DNA of 64,000 bases from Andrena cerasifolii (GCF_050908995.1 NC_135123.1:5208001-5272000); one strand, 5' to 3'. Counted from the first letter of the stretch, positions 31,501 to 42,612 are shown. The notes: generated by a model not told the origin, from the sequence alone. Translations and numbers: made by a program.

Positions 31501-33181
31501 ACTCGGAATTAGGGCCCGTTCACGATAAGGGCTCGACGCCGGTCCCGACCAGCGAGCCGTTAACGAAGAAATACTGTAGCATGTATTAATTAAGGGGGTA
31601 TTCTACCCAAAAATTCGATTTTTTTTATTTTCTAATAGTTTAGGGCTTCGAAAATATGTCCATAAAATATTAAGGTGAAATTCGTAGAACTCCCAGAGTT
31701 ATAGGGCCTTAAGGCCGCAGCGTGGCACGAATCATTGTAATTTCTGTGTTCGAACATAACTAATTATAATTAATAAATACTATAAAAAGTGGAAACTTTC
31801 AAAGGTAACATTGGTACCGAATGTGGGATATCTACATATATAGTCTTGGTGGAAAAAAGAAATGTCACTCGTAACAAAACTGTTCAAAGATTTGCGAAGA
31901 AGTAGCGAACATACTTGTTAGGGATTTGTTCTCTTACAAACAGAGCCAAACAAGAAAAATACAAGTTAAATTTATTTGTTCATCAATATTAACTATTAAT
32001 TATAAACGTTCGTCCGTTTGGTCATGTAAATGAATATGGGTAGTGTAATCAAAATAATACCAAAATAATTGCTATACTGCCAGGGAAAATAAGTTGCGTT
32101 CCAGTGCTCCGGTGCAACAGCGAAGTTTTTAAGAGGTATACAGTGCAGAAGGCGTCGTGCGTGCAGTTCATAATTAAAATACCATGCAACGAAGATAATT
32201 GATGCGTGAGAATGGGACACGATGATCGTGTAAAAACGAGAGAAAAATTAATTGCACTCTACGGTAGTATGTTACATAACTGACACTATTTTCTACAGTC
32301 ACCTTGTTATTAGACCCAATTTTTTAACACACTCGATAATACATACCAAGCAGCGTACCTAAATACATTTAGTTTACGAAGGGAACAACGATCGAATGCT
32401 TATAAAACCGGCTTACAATTAAAATTATGCACCATCTTCTACCTCTTAGTTTTATCAAATAATTAAAGTGTAATTATTTCAATTACTTTATTAAATAAAA
32501 TACTCTTTATGCGCAAAGAATATTTTACTCATGTTGCCACTTGCTTGAATGTGAAGTGTAGCGCATAATTTTATACCATACGATTATAGTGACTATAAGT
32601 ATGTGATATAATGACATTCAGTAAACTTCTTCATTTATAAAATTTATAAAATTTATAAATGCCTTGTAACAAAGTGACAAAGTGTTTTCTTTTAAACACA
32701 TTAACCCACAGGTCAGGGAACCTCCAAACTCGTTTCCTTCGAGAACGATAGGTACCTTCTTTTCGTATTAAAGAATTATTTTTCGCGTTTCTACTTTTAT
32801 TGTTGCAACCATTTCAGGAGACTAGTGCATATTTTCCCTGCCATTTTAATTCGCAGGCAATAAAACAGCAATTTAATTTATGGCCGTATGTACTCACACT
32901 GTCTGAAAGGATTTCCTCAAATCCTTTGTCCCCACTGGGTCTCTATTGGCGAAGAATTCGGGGACGTGAGTCCTCACAGTGTAATACGTATCAATAGTCA
33001 CTTTTGTAGGTTCTAGTCGATAATAGTTACTATGGAAGAATAACACCAACTCAGAGTCGGTTATTTTCGGTAAATGCGGCTGCTTTTTGTACCAGTCCCT
33101 CAACATTTGCATCTCCTCTTCCTTCAGTTCCGGATTTCTCTTCAGCTCTTCTTCGTACGATATTGGTTTCACCGCGGCCAT
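28321..33181 (-). CDS. CRAL-TRIO domain lipid carrier (alpha-tocopherol transfer protein-like), gene 1
   Basis: Three exons join in phase: 33181-32898 (94 codons plus 2 bases), 31029-30666 (364 nt) and 28578-28321 (258 nt). They give 301 residues, the usual size of insect CRAL-TRIO proteins. The start MAAVKPISYEEELKRNPELK opens a helical CRAL-TRIO N-terminal domain. Exon two holds the lipid-pocket sequence (GRLIDFEPSHY, HIILFDMKNVVLGHAARLNP, and ALPVRLKGFHFMN). Exon three closes the domain (FIPVDALPNEAGGKAG) and a tail ending FKKLEID. The family binds small hydrophobic ligands in the cytosol (tocopherol, retinal, others); the ligand here is unknown. A second copy lies upstream in the same orientation, so the pair arose by tandem duplication. 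Confidence 0.92.
28620..29110 (+). repeat. Dispersed GTTCGGCAACAGG repeat interrupted by a foldback element
   Basis: 28620-28766 matches 16640-16810. The match resumes at 29067 (ACTACTGCCGGCGCGCAGT). The intervening element is listed at 28767. It lies in intron 2 of CRAL-TRIO gene 1. Confidence 0.7.
28767..29066. mobile_element. Foldback element with AAGCTGGGTTTACATTAGTC ends
   Basis: AAAGCTGGGTTTACATTAGT at the left pairs with ACTAATGTAAACCCAGCTTT at the right. The inside carries repeated CCAGT/ACTGG motifs (CAGTCCAGTGATCCAGTCCA). It was inserted into the repeat at 28620, which dates it as later than that repeat. Confidence 0.8.
29408..29831. mobile_element. TAGGG-ended inverted-repeat element, 424 bp
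   Basis: The ends are TAGGGGAGAGCCCTACA and TGTAGGACTTTCCCCTA, with TACCGGCCA and GGCCGGTA just inside. It belongs to the family of 3161, 19761 and 33284 by its ends. It lies in intron 2 of CRAL-TRIO gene 1. Confidence 0.75.
30216..30433. mobile_element. hAT-like inverted-repeat element, 218 bp
   Basis: CAGTGGTGGATTTAA pairs with TTAAATCCGCCACTG. No convincing 8-bp duplication is visible, so the superfamily is a guess from the ends. It is inside intron 2 of CRAL-TRIO gene 1. Confidence 0.65.
30440..30590 (-). repeat. Reverse copy of the GTTCGGCAACAGG repeat
   Basis: The end CACCTGTTGCCGAACACCCT and inner TTTGGCATACAGAATCCCCT are the complement of the family at 16640 and 28620. It ends about 75 bases from exon 2 of CRAL-TRIO gene 1. 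Confidence 0.75.
30666..31029 (-). CDS. CRAL-TRIO gene 1, exon 2
   Basis: The acceptor is TCTACTGTAG (phase 2) and the donor is ATG|GTAACG (phase 0). Its length of 364 nt equals that of exon 2 of gene 2. It encodes the central beta-sheet and lipid pocket. Confidence 0.92.
31119..31576. mobile_element. Pogo/Tigger-like inverted-repeat element, 458 bp
   Basis: CAGTATTTCCTCGTTACGGG pairs with CGTTAACGAAGAAATACTG at the right, imperfectly in the middle. TA flanks both ends. The interior arms, GC-rich with GCGAGCG-type motifs, also pair. It lies in intron 1 of CRAL-TRIO gene 1, 90 bases upstream of exon 2. The 120-codon frames here are shadows. Confidence 0.75.
31577..32897 (-). other. Rest of CRAL-TRIO gene 1 intron 1
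   Basis: A short TTAAGGGGGTATTCTACCC-like fragment is at about 31590-31720. It resembles the start of the element at 62589 but has no partner end. The remainder is AT-rich without features. Confidence 0.4.
32898..33181 (-). CDS. CRAL-TRIO gene 1, exon 1 with start codon
   Basis: The ATG at 33181 opens MAAVKPISYEEE. The donor is CAGT|GTGAGT in phase 2; joined to the next exon it restores TVTIQILEM. The protein starts at the usual place for the family and no upstream in-frame ATG is close. Confidence 0.9.
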
Positions 33182-33283
33182 GTTGAGTTCCTTAAAAAAT
33201 TATAAAAATATCTGTTCATTTCAAGGGACCCTAATTTTCAATGCCAAATGCCCAAAGTACTTGACTTTATCTTTATTCGCCAG

Positions 33284-33522
33284 TAGGGTGGATGTACCGT
33301 TTGTGGCCATTGCACTGTTTTTGGTCATGTGCTTAATTATCGCATTTTTAAATTGCTTGCGGATCATTATGGAGAATTTCACATGATAATTATTTTGTTT
33401 AGTACACCACCAGAAATACAAGGTTACATTTATTGCTTAAACGGAAAAATATTATATTTTTTAAGAAGTGGACAAAACTGGTACAATATCTTAAAGTAGC
33501 CACAAATGGTGCATCCACCCTA
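33284..33522. mobile_element. TAGGG-ended inverted-repeat element, 239 bp
   Basis: TAGGGTGGATGTACCGTTTG pairs with CAAATGGTGCATCCACCCTA. It lies about 100 bases upstream of the start codon of CRAL-TRIO gene 1, that is, in its 5' UTR or promoter. Confidence 0.8.
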
Positions 33523-34786
33523 AAATCAACTTAGTGGATTATAAAGTGACAGGTACTTATGACACGAAATTTCCTTCCCTTGTGATTATAACAAATTCGG
33601 AACTGGTCTTTAACATCGAATTACATGAATAAGTGCAGACACTGCCACGATTTAATTTTTGCAAGTATTTACATACAATGTACATCATAACAAAAATCTC
33701 AACAAATAAATTATTTTGCAACAATTATATTGCATAAAAATAAATATCGAAGAACATTGTAGTGCAAGTTAATTGCTAAAAAGTAATATGTATATACACA
33801 AATAATCCAATGTACGTAATTTTTAATACTGCTTGCGATTATTTCTCCAATTCTGATCACATTATGTGCATTGTACGTTCCATGCACGGTTGTACTGATA
33901 TTTATTTGTTTCTATTTTCTTTTTCAATTTTGAACCCGTATTTTTTATTTTCATCTGATTAAAACGAATATGCAAAGAAATTGACGCACTTGGTTACCGA
34001 AGAAGCACTGTCCGTGAAGATCGAGCCGACAGCTTGAATAGGACTGACTCCTGTACACTCAAGTACAATCGAGCTCTTAAAATGCGATGGGACGAGTTAA
34101 TAATGCCATACAATCACGCGCAGCATGACAACCGAGGTCAGCAGACTTGCAAGTGTTAAATTATATGCTCCCAAATGACATGAGAATTGTGTAACGGAAT
34201 TTAACAAAAAAAAGTACGAGAACGAATAAATTTGTTTCGCTATTGTATTTTCACAGATTTGCACGTAGAATCGCAGGTGGGTATAAATGTGCAAAGTAAT
34301 CCACTTATCGTGATCGTCCCAAGCATCTCCGCCATTTTTAATGTTTGAATGAACTGCAAAAGTAAGGAGTTATTTTATCGAAGGAAATACATTTTTCTAA
34401 TCGAGATAAAATTGGTGTCGAGATCAACAGCTTTTTCAATACTAAGCTCAGCACACAATGTCTTTTCCAGTAGATCTACATTAACTGGTTTAACTGGCTG
34501 CTACATTAGTATAATAGCTTTACTACTCGGCGTCGCCCGAAATTTAGATTCTGATTTTATAAAAATTTTTTTTTTTGTGAAAATAGCCACATTCATCTAG
34601 ATTACCTAGGCACAATGAGCTGGGATACATTTCGTGATCCCAGAGTTTACCTTTCGAAAGTTTTTAAGCGACAAACAAACAGCCAAACACTTTCTGCTTT
34701 ATACATATATATATATAAAATATATGTATAAAATATGTATAAAATGAAAGCAGTGAATTTAAGAAGAAGGTTAATATGCCTGGCAT
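33523..34786. other. Intergenic sequence between the CRAL-TRIO genes
   Basis: AT-rich, with no recognisable gene. It probably holds the promoter of CRAL-TRIO gene 1. No clear TATA box or initiator could be assigned. Confidence 0.35.
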
Positions 34787-35052
34787 ATAATTTATTTATT
34801 TATTTACTTATGTGAAATTGATGTCACAACGTTGCAATAGATCAATGGATTATTGTTGATTTTATTAATTACAACATACTGTCAACAAAAACATTATATA
34901 TATATATATAATTTATTTATTTATTTATTTATTTATGTGAAATTGATGTCACAACGTTGCAATAAATCAATGGATTATTGTTGATTTTATTCTTGTTGAC
35001 AGTATGTTGTAATTAATAAAATTAACAATAATCCATTGATCTATTGCAACTT
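34787..35052. repeat. Direct plus inverted repeat block
   Basis: A unit of about 90 bases beginning with ATTTATTT runs and GTGAAATTGATGTCACAACG occurs at 34787 and again at about 34910. Then TTGTTGACAGTATGTTGTAA onward is the reverse complement of the first unit's tail, ending at ATTGATCTATTGCAAC. This is a compound of one direct and one inverted copy. Confidence 0.75.
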
Positions 35053-35204
35053 CTACAATGATTATAAATATATCTTATTTATATGGCTATACATAAACAG
35101 AAGGGATGGGTGATTAAACTACTGCGTGTGCGTACAGCAAAGTAGCGTATGAATTTTGGCTCTAGCTGCATTATACCCCCGTATACCGGGGTGTTCGGGT
35201 GGGA

Positions 35205-35700
35205 ATAAATTTAAGGGGTGATTCTAGACACCCGAGTAAGACGAAAGTCAAGAATACCGCTTTGGGCTTGAGGCTTTCTTTGTTAGTTATGAGCGTTTAA
35301 CTCGGGGGGAGACGCTACTAGGTAAAATGTACCACAGAGGCGCTAGTTTTTGTTACAATTTTTTTTAAAGAACTTTAATAAAGATTTTTAGATATTTCGT
35401 AAACTTTGTTTGATACTTAAAACACTGTACTTTAACATAAAAATAATTTTTTTTTTAAATATTCTGAAACCGTGGTTTTTTACGTTTCAATTTTGGGTAT
35501 TTTTCACCCGGTAGCGACAACCTGTGTTACAAAATGGGGTGCGCCTCCTGCCGGGTTAAGGATATGCCTAAAGGCAGGCAATCCACGTGCAGCGGTGCAC
35601 GCGCGGTAAGTCAGGCGAGGGGTCGAGCAGTGGTGCTCAAAACCACTGTCACACGGGGTCACTCACCTCAGAGAAGCTGCGACAAAATTCATCTCTCCTT
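35205..35700 (+). repeat. Dispersed repeat (copy of 27786) with a 270-base insert
   Basis: 35205-35300 and 35562-35690 match consecutive blocks of 27786-28050. The segment 35300-35560 between them is specific to this copy. Confidence 0.65.
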
Positions 35701-36905
35701 TATCACTTCATCCAAAATTGGAGGGTATCGTCGAATTACACTAGACCTGCCTACTACTACCTACTATACCCACTGTAGTCAATTGTATGATCGAGCAATA
35801 TCGAGTATATACACACGCGCAAAAATCTCACAAAACACAGAATCACAGCACCCTAAAAAAATTTAAAAAAAAATACCAGATGTCCTGCACTAAAACGTAT
35901 AAAAAGATTTAAAAAAGAACTCTTTACCCGCACTGAAACACGCGTGTACATAAAAAATTCCCGGATTGCTGTTTAAGATCATATTATCGGAAAATAAATT
36001 TTACAAATTAAATATTATTTATATTAGGTTTTCACCTTTTTAAAAAATCTTTATGCACCCTCGTATTGTAAGAACGCTGAAATTATAACAAGCAAACAGT
36101 ACTTGTCAATTTTACAGCACAATTTATAGTCAATAGTATAAACTATAAACTGCAACGAGTAGAAAATTAAATTGGATAAAAATGAGACACCCAGCGTGTT
36201 TTAAATAAATAAGGCGTTATCTAAAAAATCTAAAAAATGTTCTATAATCGAATAATAAGCAGAAAATCGTAACTTAAAAGCAATTGAAAGTTTATAGTCA
36301 CTTGGAAGAAAAAATTGTCAAAGTACAAAATTAGCTGACGTTCATGAAGTTTAAACAAGAATACAGCACAGATAGGAACGGTTCTGTACCGTAAAGTATC
36401 AATAATATCATAGAAAGCTTCCTAAAAGGCTTTTTACGTGGGAACTGTACCTCGAGTAGCGATGGGCACCAAAAGGAATAAATGATTCAAATAATTATTA
36501 AATGAATCCAGTGACGTAATATGTCTCATCAGTATAAATTACCTACACTACACCGAACTTAAAATCGCGACGAAAATATATCCCTTCAACGATAACACAA
36601 TAAAATAAAAAAATAAATTTTCAGTTTTAGCTTCTGTGGGAAATTCAACAGCTAGGAAATTGTCTCCGCCCAATGATATATATCAAACGTTGAGATTTAA
36701 ACATTTCACTTCTTTATACAAAATGGTTGATGTGTCTTTTGCATTAGTACAAATTTAAATAATTTGATAAAAAAAACTCATTCACTCCACGCGATAAAAA
36801 ATTACCATACACAAATACATGTTTTATTAATTTTTGCGCGCAATAAGTGGGTACAAATTTTTGGTGAATTTAAAATGATCTATAAAACACAATGCAATGC
36901 TTCAC
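35701..36905. other. Non-coding sequence 3' of CRAL-TRIO gene 2
   Basis: AT-rich. It includes the presumed 3' UTR of CRAL-TRIO gene 2; the minus strand has AATAAA at 36828-36823, about 80 bases after the stop. No other gene is visible. Confidence 0.5.
36823..36828 (-). promoter_or_regulatory. Candidate polyadenylation signal of CRAL-TRIO gene 2
   Basis: AATAAA on the minus strand, about 80 bases downstream of the stop codon at 36906. Confidence 0.5.
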
Positions 36906-37163
36906 TTAATCTATTTCGAGCTTCTTGAAAGTCCCCTCGATACCGAAAAGATCATTTACAGTCTTGCTTTTACCAACGCGCAAAGACTCGTCCACCCGTG
37001 ACATTTTCTCTTCTTCGATGAACCAGTCTCGTTTATTGCTGATCTCTGCCATTTGCTCTTCGTGCAATTTCGATATCGAGCCCGCTTTCCCACCAACTTC
37101 GTCCGGAAGAACGTCAAGAGAGATAAACTCCTCTAATGTCTTTAAAGACGAGTGCAAGTGTGT
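36906..37163 (-). CDS. CRAL-TRIO gene 2, exon 3 and stop
   Basis: The acceptor is TATTATTTCAG (phase 0). It encodes THLHSSLKTLEEFISLDVLP and the conserved GGKAG. The open frame upstream of the acceptor is intron read-through. Confidence 0.92.
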   Translation of the reverse strand, partial: THLHSSLKTLEEFISLDVLPDEVGGKAGSISKLHEEQMAEISNKRDWFIEEEKMSRVDESLRVGKSKTVNDLFGIEGTFKKLEID

Positions 37164-40100
37164 CTGAAATAATAGACAAATTGAACATGATGGAATAATC
37201 AAATCCCAGAAATTCGCGCGGAGTAAAAATCGTTTAATCTCGTTGCAATAACAAATTAATTGGCACGAAATGTGTAGTTGAAACGATAGGACTGGTAAGA
37301 AATGGTGACAAGACAAAAATGAACGATACAAGTTCTGTAAAAAATTTGAGTAGTAAAAGACATGTAGCGTCATAAAAAGGAGTGCAAACATGTTCATAAA
37401 CGCATAATGATAACACGCGAGGATAAAACATAGTGCCAATTCTACATACACAGTTTTGCGGATCACTCTAAAAAAAATTATACCGAAAACTCAAATTTTC
37501 TACGAAAATGCTTTATATCTTAAAAAATAATCGTGTCGAATTTAGTTTCGCATTGATTTTAAAGAAGATGATAAATTACTTTGATGTAGGTATTGTAATT
37601 AAAATGTGTCGACTGAAAGAGTGCAGTCGAAGATACTTGTCGCGTGAAAGAGTTTAAATATTAATTTCAAAATTATAAATTTTCATTCCTCGCACTCTTT
37701 ATACATATGCAAAGGTTTTAAACTTCGATTTTGCTGATTATTTTGCTGACAATTTTAGTATTTCTTAAACTGCTTTTTTTCTTTTTAAAAATATAAAATA
37801 TAAGCCGATGTACAATACGGGTCGAGTTTTTAGAATCTGCTCCTCGAAATCGACATTTGAATTAAAATGGATTTTGTTGGACTTCGAGCTCACGAGAGCC
37901 TTGGCATTGCATGTTAAACTTTCGGTCTGCAATCAGACTTCCAGAAATATATGCTTACAGTTGTGCTATTCAAATTTCCAACTATATTACGTTCTTGGCG
38001 TGCAAATACGAACAGTGACGTGTCAACTCGTGAGATATAAACTTGGATACATCCTAGAGTTGAATTTTAATATCCTCTTGCATAAACGTGTCTACGTTTG
38101 ATATCTGTATTCGAAATTCTACGCTTATAATTTAGAGACCCAGAATTGAAGTATTTTAATTCCCGATCAACGAAACGTTCCTTCTCGCGTCTTGCATCGA
38201 AAAGATTGCTGCTCTACAAACCGGAAGATCATTATCTGGCGCAAACTCCGACATAAAGTAATTATTGTTTACGCAACTCTACGGTCAGAGAGACATATGT
38301 AACCAATCAATTGTAAATGATACAGTATCGCTTTGATAACCAACAGATGGAGCAGGATAAAAATCAGAATAATGCATGTAACATCTGAAAATAAAAGCTA
38401 ATTAATGGCAACAGAAGAGAATGTTTAAACTTCAACCATAAATGATTATAAAATATTATTCGTACTATTAGATAGCAAACAATTCAATGATACCAGAGTT
38501 GGGCATTAACTAAATAAAAAATTATTCGAATAAGGATCGAATAAAAGTTACTTTAACGTTAGGTTATTCGACGAATAAAGTTAATTTTTTTATTCGATGA
38601 GAATTCATTCGACGAATAAAGTTAATTTTTTTATTCGATGAGAATTCATTCGACGAACAAAGTTAATTTTTTTTTATAAAAATAAGTTCGAAAGTTCCTT
38701 ATACACAAAAGCTACACTACTTTAATGTTTTTTTTATTTTAACACGTGCTGCATCTCTGTAAGAGTTGGTACCAAGTCTATTATTAAAGATCGAATTATT
38801 ATATAGATTTTTTGAAAAATCCCTCCGCGGTACAATTATTTACACATGAAGACTTCAACATATACATTTTTGAAAGATTAATTAGTTGTGAAGTATAAAA
38901 CATACGGAAGATTGTACTGCATTTTTTTTATACAGTTACTTTGTGATATATCTGCATATAAATTTCAGTAAAAATATAGGCACAACAATTCATGTTTTGT
39001 CATTTTCAGATTTTTTCCTTAGAAGCAACGAAGTCTTTCTGAAGATAAGCCTGAAAGAATCGAAGACCCAAAGGTTGCAATAGCAATCCACATTGCTACG
39101 ATTTCACAAGTAGCTTTAAAATACAAGTATGTGGAAAACAAAATTAACTATTTACACTATTTCGAAATTAACGTCTAACGCCAGGTTCTAAGTAAATGTC
39201 GTACAGCGACAAATACTGACCAATACGACGATAAATAACCAAAGGACATTCTCGTCATATTTGCCAGTATTTGTCGGTCGGTCGGACGACAACGATTTTG
39301 TCGCTGCGCGACATTTAATTAAGACCTGGCGTAAGACACGCAAAACAACCGAAAGCATTTTCAACATACTTAAATTCCTAAATATGTTAATTTTTTAACA
39401 GCAAGAAGTGAATTAAAATAAATTTCTTAGATTTCATTTGTCATCTGAATTGCAGATCAGAATTGTAAATTTCATTAGTGGTAAAGTCATTAGCAGATAA
39501 CTGTACTGTGGAGAAGCTTTTCTAATGTACAGCATTCCTTACCATATTCCAGAATTCCTTTCTCATGAATGGCTTCGCCATATTCAGTATCGCATCCATC
39601 ACTGGCGGTGTGTTAATAAAGTGTATCGCCTTCAAGCGAACAGGTATCGCTTCTTGGACATACGTAACTAATTTCTTCATCACGATAGGGCTTATTCGAC
39701 TGACGTGGCCCAAAGACACGTCCGTCGCGTCACCGATAAAAATGTACCCATCGCAGGTACCAGTTTTCAGGCCGACTAAATCGGACACCATGAAGAAGTA
39801 CTTGGTGATATCCTCGAAAGAATAACGCGCCGGATCAGGATCTATCAATTTGCCGTAAAGAATTGTGTGGCCTTGCTTCGATACGTCTGGTAATCCAACG
39901 ACAGCTCTGTGTTATAGGATGAGAAACTACTTAATTCGATATTCATAATTCGTTCTTTTCTTTGACTTATTACAATCTGCTTATACAGGATTCTCATCTT
40001 TAATCTATTGTATTAAAAGATATGAGTTACGTCGCTTGTTTTTATTCAAATTTTAAACAGTCATAGCGATAGATAGAGTCAATTATCACAGGTTTATTTC

Positions 40101-42190
40101 GTTTCACTCGAGCTCAATAAGGTGGATATTTGATCTTTTTCACATTTTACAATAATAATAAAGGAATCATACGGGTTTTGAAATGGAACCCTGTGTATTT
40201 TTCAATGGTTACGAATCTATGACTCCAGGGACGGATTTGTTTTGGGAGCGACAAATTTTGAGGGGTGACAGATTTTGGGGAGTGACAAATTTTGGGGAAC
40301 GGCAAATATTGGGGGGCGGCAAATTTTCAGGCGTGGTAAATTTTAGGAAGCGACAAATTTGGAGGGGGGACAGATTTTAGGGAGCGACAAATTTTGAGGG
40401 GCAATAAATTTTGGGAAGCGAAAAGTTTTAGGGGAGCAATAAATTTTGGGAAGCGAAAAGTTTTAAGGGGACGATAAATTTTGGGGAGTGACAAATTTTG
40501 GAGAGCGATAAATTTTGAGGGGCCACAATTTTTGAGGAGCAATAAATCGGGTTGCGGCAAATTTTGGGGGGCGACAAATTTTGGAGAGGGACAAATTTTG
40601 AGGGGCGACAAATTTTGGGGGGCCACACTTTTTGAGGAGCAATAAATCGGGGTGCGGCAAATTTTGGGGGCGACAAATTTGGAAGGACGACAGATTTTGG
40701 GGAGCGACAAATTTCGGGGAGCGGCATATTTTGAGAAGCAACAAATTTTGGAAAGCGAAAATTTTGAGGGGTAACAAATTTTGGGGAGCAACAAATTTTG
40801 AGTGAAAGAAATTAGAAAAACTTTAATCGCAGAGGCTTGTGACAACTTTAAAAACAATTCACTTTTTCTTCATGTAGCGAATTAGCAATAACTCATATGT
40901 GAGTTGCCATATTGAATTAATTTTGAAATTGTCTCGACTCTATTAAATTAATATTTGATGATATTTTAGGGAAAGGGCGGCAGCGCTTATTAGCCTAAAG
41001 TCGCCAATCTCCAAATCCGCCTCTTTATAACTTATCCTAAGTACAATTTGTCGTGAACCATGATTATATTTAACCTGTTCAGCCAATAGCAGCGTGTCAA
41101 ATTTTGACGCGTAGGCCACCTTCGCGCATTGTGCATATACAGTGTGTAAAAAATTTTATGGTCATGGCTCTGAGGGGTGAATCTACACCTGGATCGATGC
41201 AAAATCTTTAACAATTTTTCCTGACCAAACGGTTCATTTGCGACATATAGCTTTTTTCGAACTTTTTCCCGTCTCAACGCTCAGAATACGCTGGTGTAAA
41301 TAAAATTTAACATTAATTTTCAATGTTATAAATAATTTTGCGGACACTTTTTTCTGCAAATGTCCACCGATCCTGAGGTGTAGATTCACCCCTAAGATCC
41401 ATGACCACAAATTTATTTACACCCTGTACATACCCTAGTACAATTTCTGGTTGGCCCACAGTATCCCCAAGTTGGGAATTAGTTGGCCATCAAAATGCCA
41501 ACAATAAATGCTACTAGGGTACATGCGTCTATCGTATCCCTGTGGTGTTACAATACAGTCTACCGCAATAGACCATGCATAGGCAGTCCACGCATCGTTT
41601 GACACACCACTGAATAAACACGTCAGAATAAAGGTAAATGTATAGTTTGTGATGCATTATACTCCTTAATTGTTATTTCAAGACTACCGAAAATCAAATA
41701 CCCATCTCCAAATCAAGCTTGAATAACGCAAAGCAACCCTGTGACCACTGATTACAGGATAAAACATTATATAAGATAAGCGGATCACTCTGTTTTTGTT
41801 TAGCGCTGCAATAATTAGAGCAAACAAGGAGGATGTTCCTTAATTACATGACTAAAAGTTTAAATAACAGCGAGTCAGAAAAACTTACGCGACATTGAAA
41901 GCTTGACGCAGCTCCTTCAATCCTAGCGGATCCCTGTTCGAGAAGAACTCTGGGACGAGGGATCTAATGGTGAAAAAATTTTCCGCTGTGTTTTTTGCCG
42001 CCTCCATGCTGTAATAATTACTGTGCAAGAACATTATCAGATGCAAGTCCGGGACCTTCGGCAAGTGCTGTTGCTTCTCGCACCATTCTCTCAGCATCTC
42101 TATGTCCGACATCTTTATCTCTGGGTTCTTCTTCAACTCTTCTTCCAAAGAGAACGGATACGGTAAAGGCAGTACCATTTTGGTAACCAT
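36906..42190 (-). CDS. CRAL-TRIO domain lipid carrier, gene 2 (paralogue of gene 1)
   Basis: Three exons join in phase: 42190-41889 (302 nt), 39906-39543 (364 nt) and 37163-36906 (258 nt), giving 307 residues. The start is MVTKMVLPLPYPFSLEEELK; a second in-frame ATG four codons on is possible. Exon two encodes GKLIDPDPARY, a glycine-rich loop (GTCDGYIFIGDATDVSLGH) and AIPVRLKAIHFINTPPVMDA. Exon three holds FISLDVLPDEVGGKAG and ends FKKLEID like gene 1. Intron phases (2, then 0) and the lengths of exons two and three match gene 1. The role is cytosolic transfer of a hydrophobic ligand; which one is not known. Intron 1 carries a minisatellite and a MITE, and exon two has been copied to 51.4 kb. 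Confidence 0.92.
37164..38565 (-). other. CRAL-TRIO gene 2 intron 2, 3' part
   Basis: AT-rich intron sequence without recognised repeats or frames. Confidence 0.4.
38566..38670 (+). repeat. 41-bp tandem repeat, about 2.5 copies
   Basis: Units start at 38566, 38607 and 38648 and contain ATTCGACGAATAAAGTTAAT followed by TTTTTTATTCGATGAGAATTC. Confidence 0.85.
39179..39331. mobile_element. PIF/Harbinger-like MITE, 153 bp, with TAA target duplication
   Basis: The ends CGCCAGGTTCTAAGTAAATG and CATTTAATTAAGACCTGGCG pair. TAA flanks both sides (39176-39178, 39332-39334). The inner arms contain GTCGTCCGACCGACC-type sequence. The same ends define the larger element at 49595. Confidence 0.8.
39543..39906 (-). 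CDS. CRAL-TRIO gene 2, exon 2
   Basis: The acceptor is TAACACAG (phase 2), joining to restore AFNVAAVVGLPDVSKQG. The donor is ATG|GTAAGG (phase 0). It is the source of the broken copy at 51387. Confidence 0.92.
40231..40802 (+). repeat. G-rich minisatellite, roughly 18-bp unit
   Basis: The unit is about GGGGAGCGACAAATTTTG with many variants. A higher-order repeat of about 100 bases is visible (GGCCACAATTTTTGAGGAGC near 40520 recurs near 40620). Long minus-strand frames with PKICRPSKFVAPQNL are translations of the repeat, not genes. It lies in intron 1 of CRAL-TRIO gene 2 and is absent from the partial copy at 51.9 kb. Confidence 0.9.
41138..41429. mobile_element. Inverted-repeat element with TACAG(T/G)GTGTAAA ends, 292 bp
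   Basis: TACAGTGTGTAAAAAATTTT, ATGGTCATGG and GGGGTGAATCTACACCT on the left pair with AGGTGTAGATTCACCCC, CCATGACCA and TTTACACCCTGTA on the right. A truncated copy begins at 51962. Confidence 0.8.
41889..42190 (-). CDS. CRAL-TRIO gene 2, exon 1 with start codon
   Basis: The ATG is at 42190 and the donor is CGC|GTAAGT in phase 2. It encodes the N-terminal helices, ending LKELRQAFNVA, which is collinear with gene 1 (TKDLRKSFQTV). Confidence 0.9.
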
Positions 42191-42612
42191 ACTTGTGACA
42201 CTGCAAATAAGCAGGGGAAATGTTCATTCAATCGAAATAACATGAGTCGTTTTTGTCGATCGGTGGTGATTTAAAAAATTCGAAAAAAAACGCCAAAATG
42301 CAATTTCGCAACATACGAATGGCAAGAAAATAACAGTTCATTGAAGCACCTATTTTTCATACATCTAGGTCCATGTATATTATATGATGGTAATCCTGGA
42401 ACAGCAAATCAGAATTCATATTAAAATCTCGAAGATTCTGGCAACTAAATTAACAATTTTCCCCACCTCTATTAATGGTTTCTGTTAAGTAAGTTTGCTT
42501 TTTTTAAATTAACGAAAAATATGTAACCCGATCCTTAACTTGTTAACCGGCACATTTTTCTCTCGAAAGGGCTCCAAATTTGGACATGTAGTTAATAAAA
42601 ATCGAGCGATCT

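Noticed and set aside
31197..31589. 130-codon frame with GESEMERERARGTESERG
   Set aside because: It lies in a pogo-like inverted repeat with GC-rich GAGCGAG arms; the composition explains the open frame.
36906..37466. 186-codon minus-strand frame taken as one exon
   Set aside because: Only the part below 37163 is CRAL-TRIO-like. The upstream part is intron read-through before a good TTTCAG acceptor.
40327..40857. Minus-strand frames repeating PKICRPSKFVAPQNL
   Set aside because: They come from the G-rich minisatellite in three frames at once and have no start context or family.
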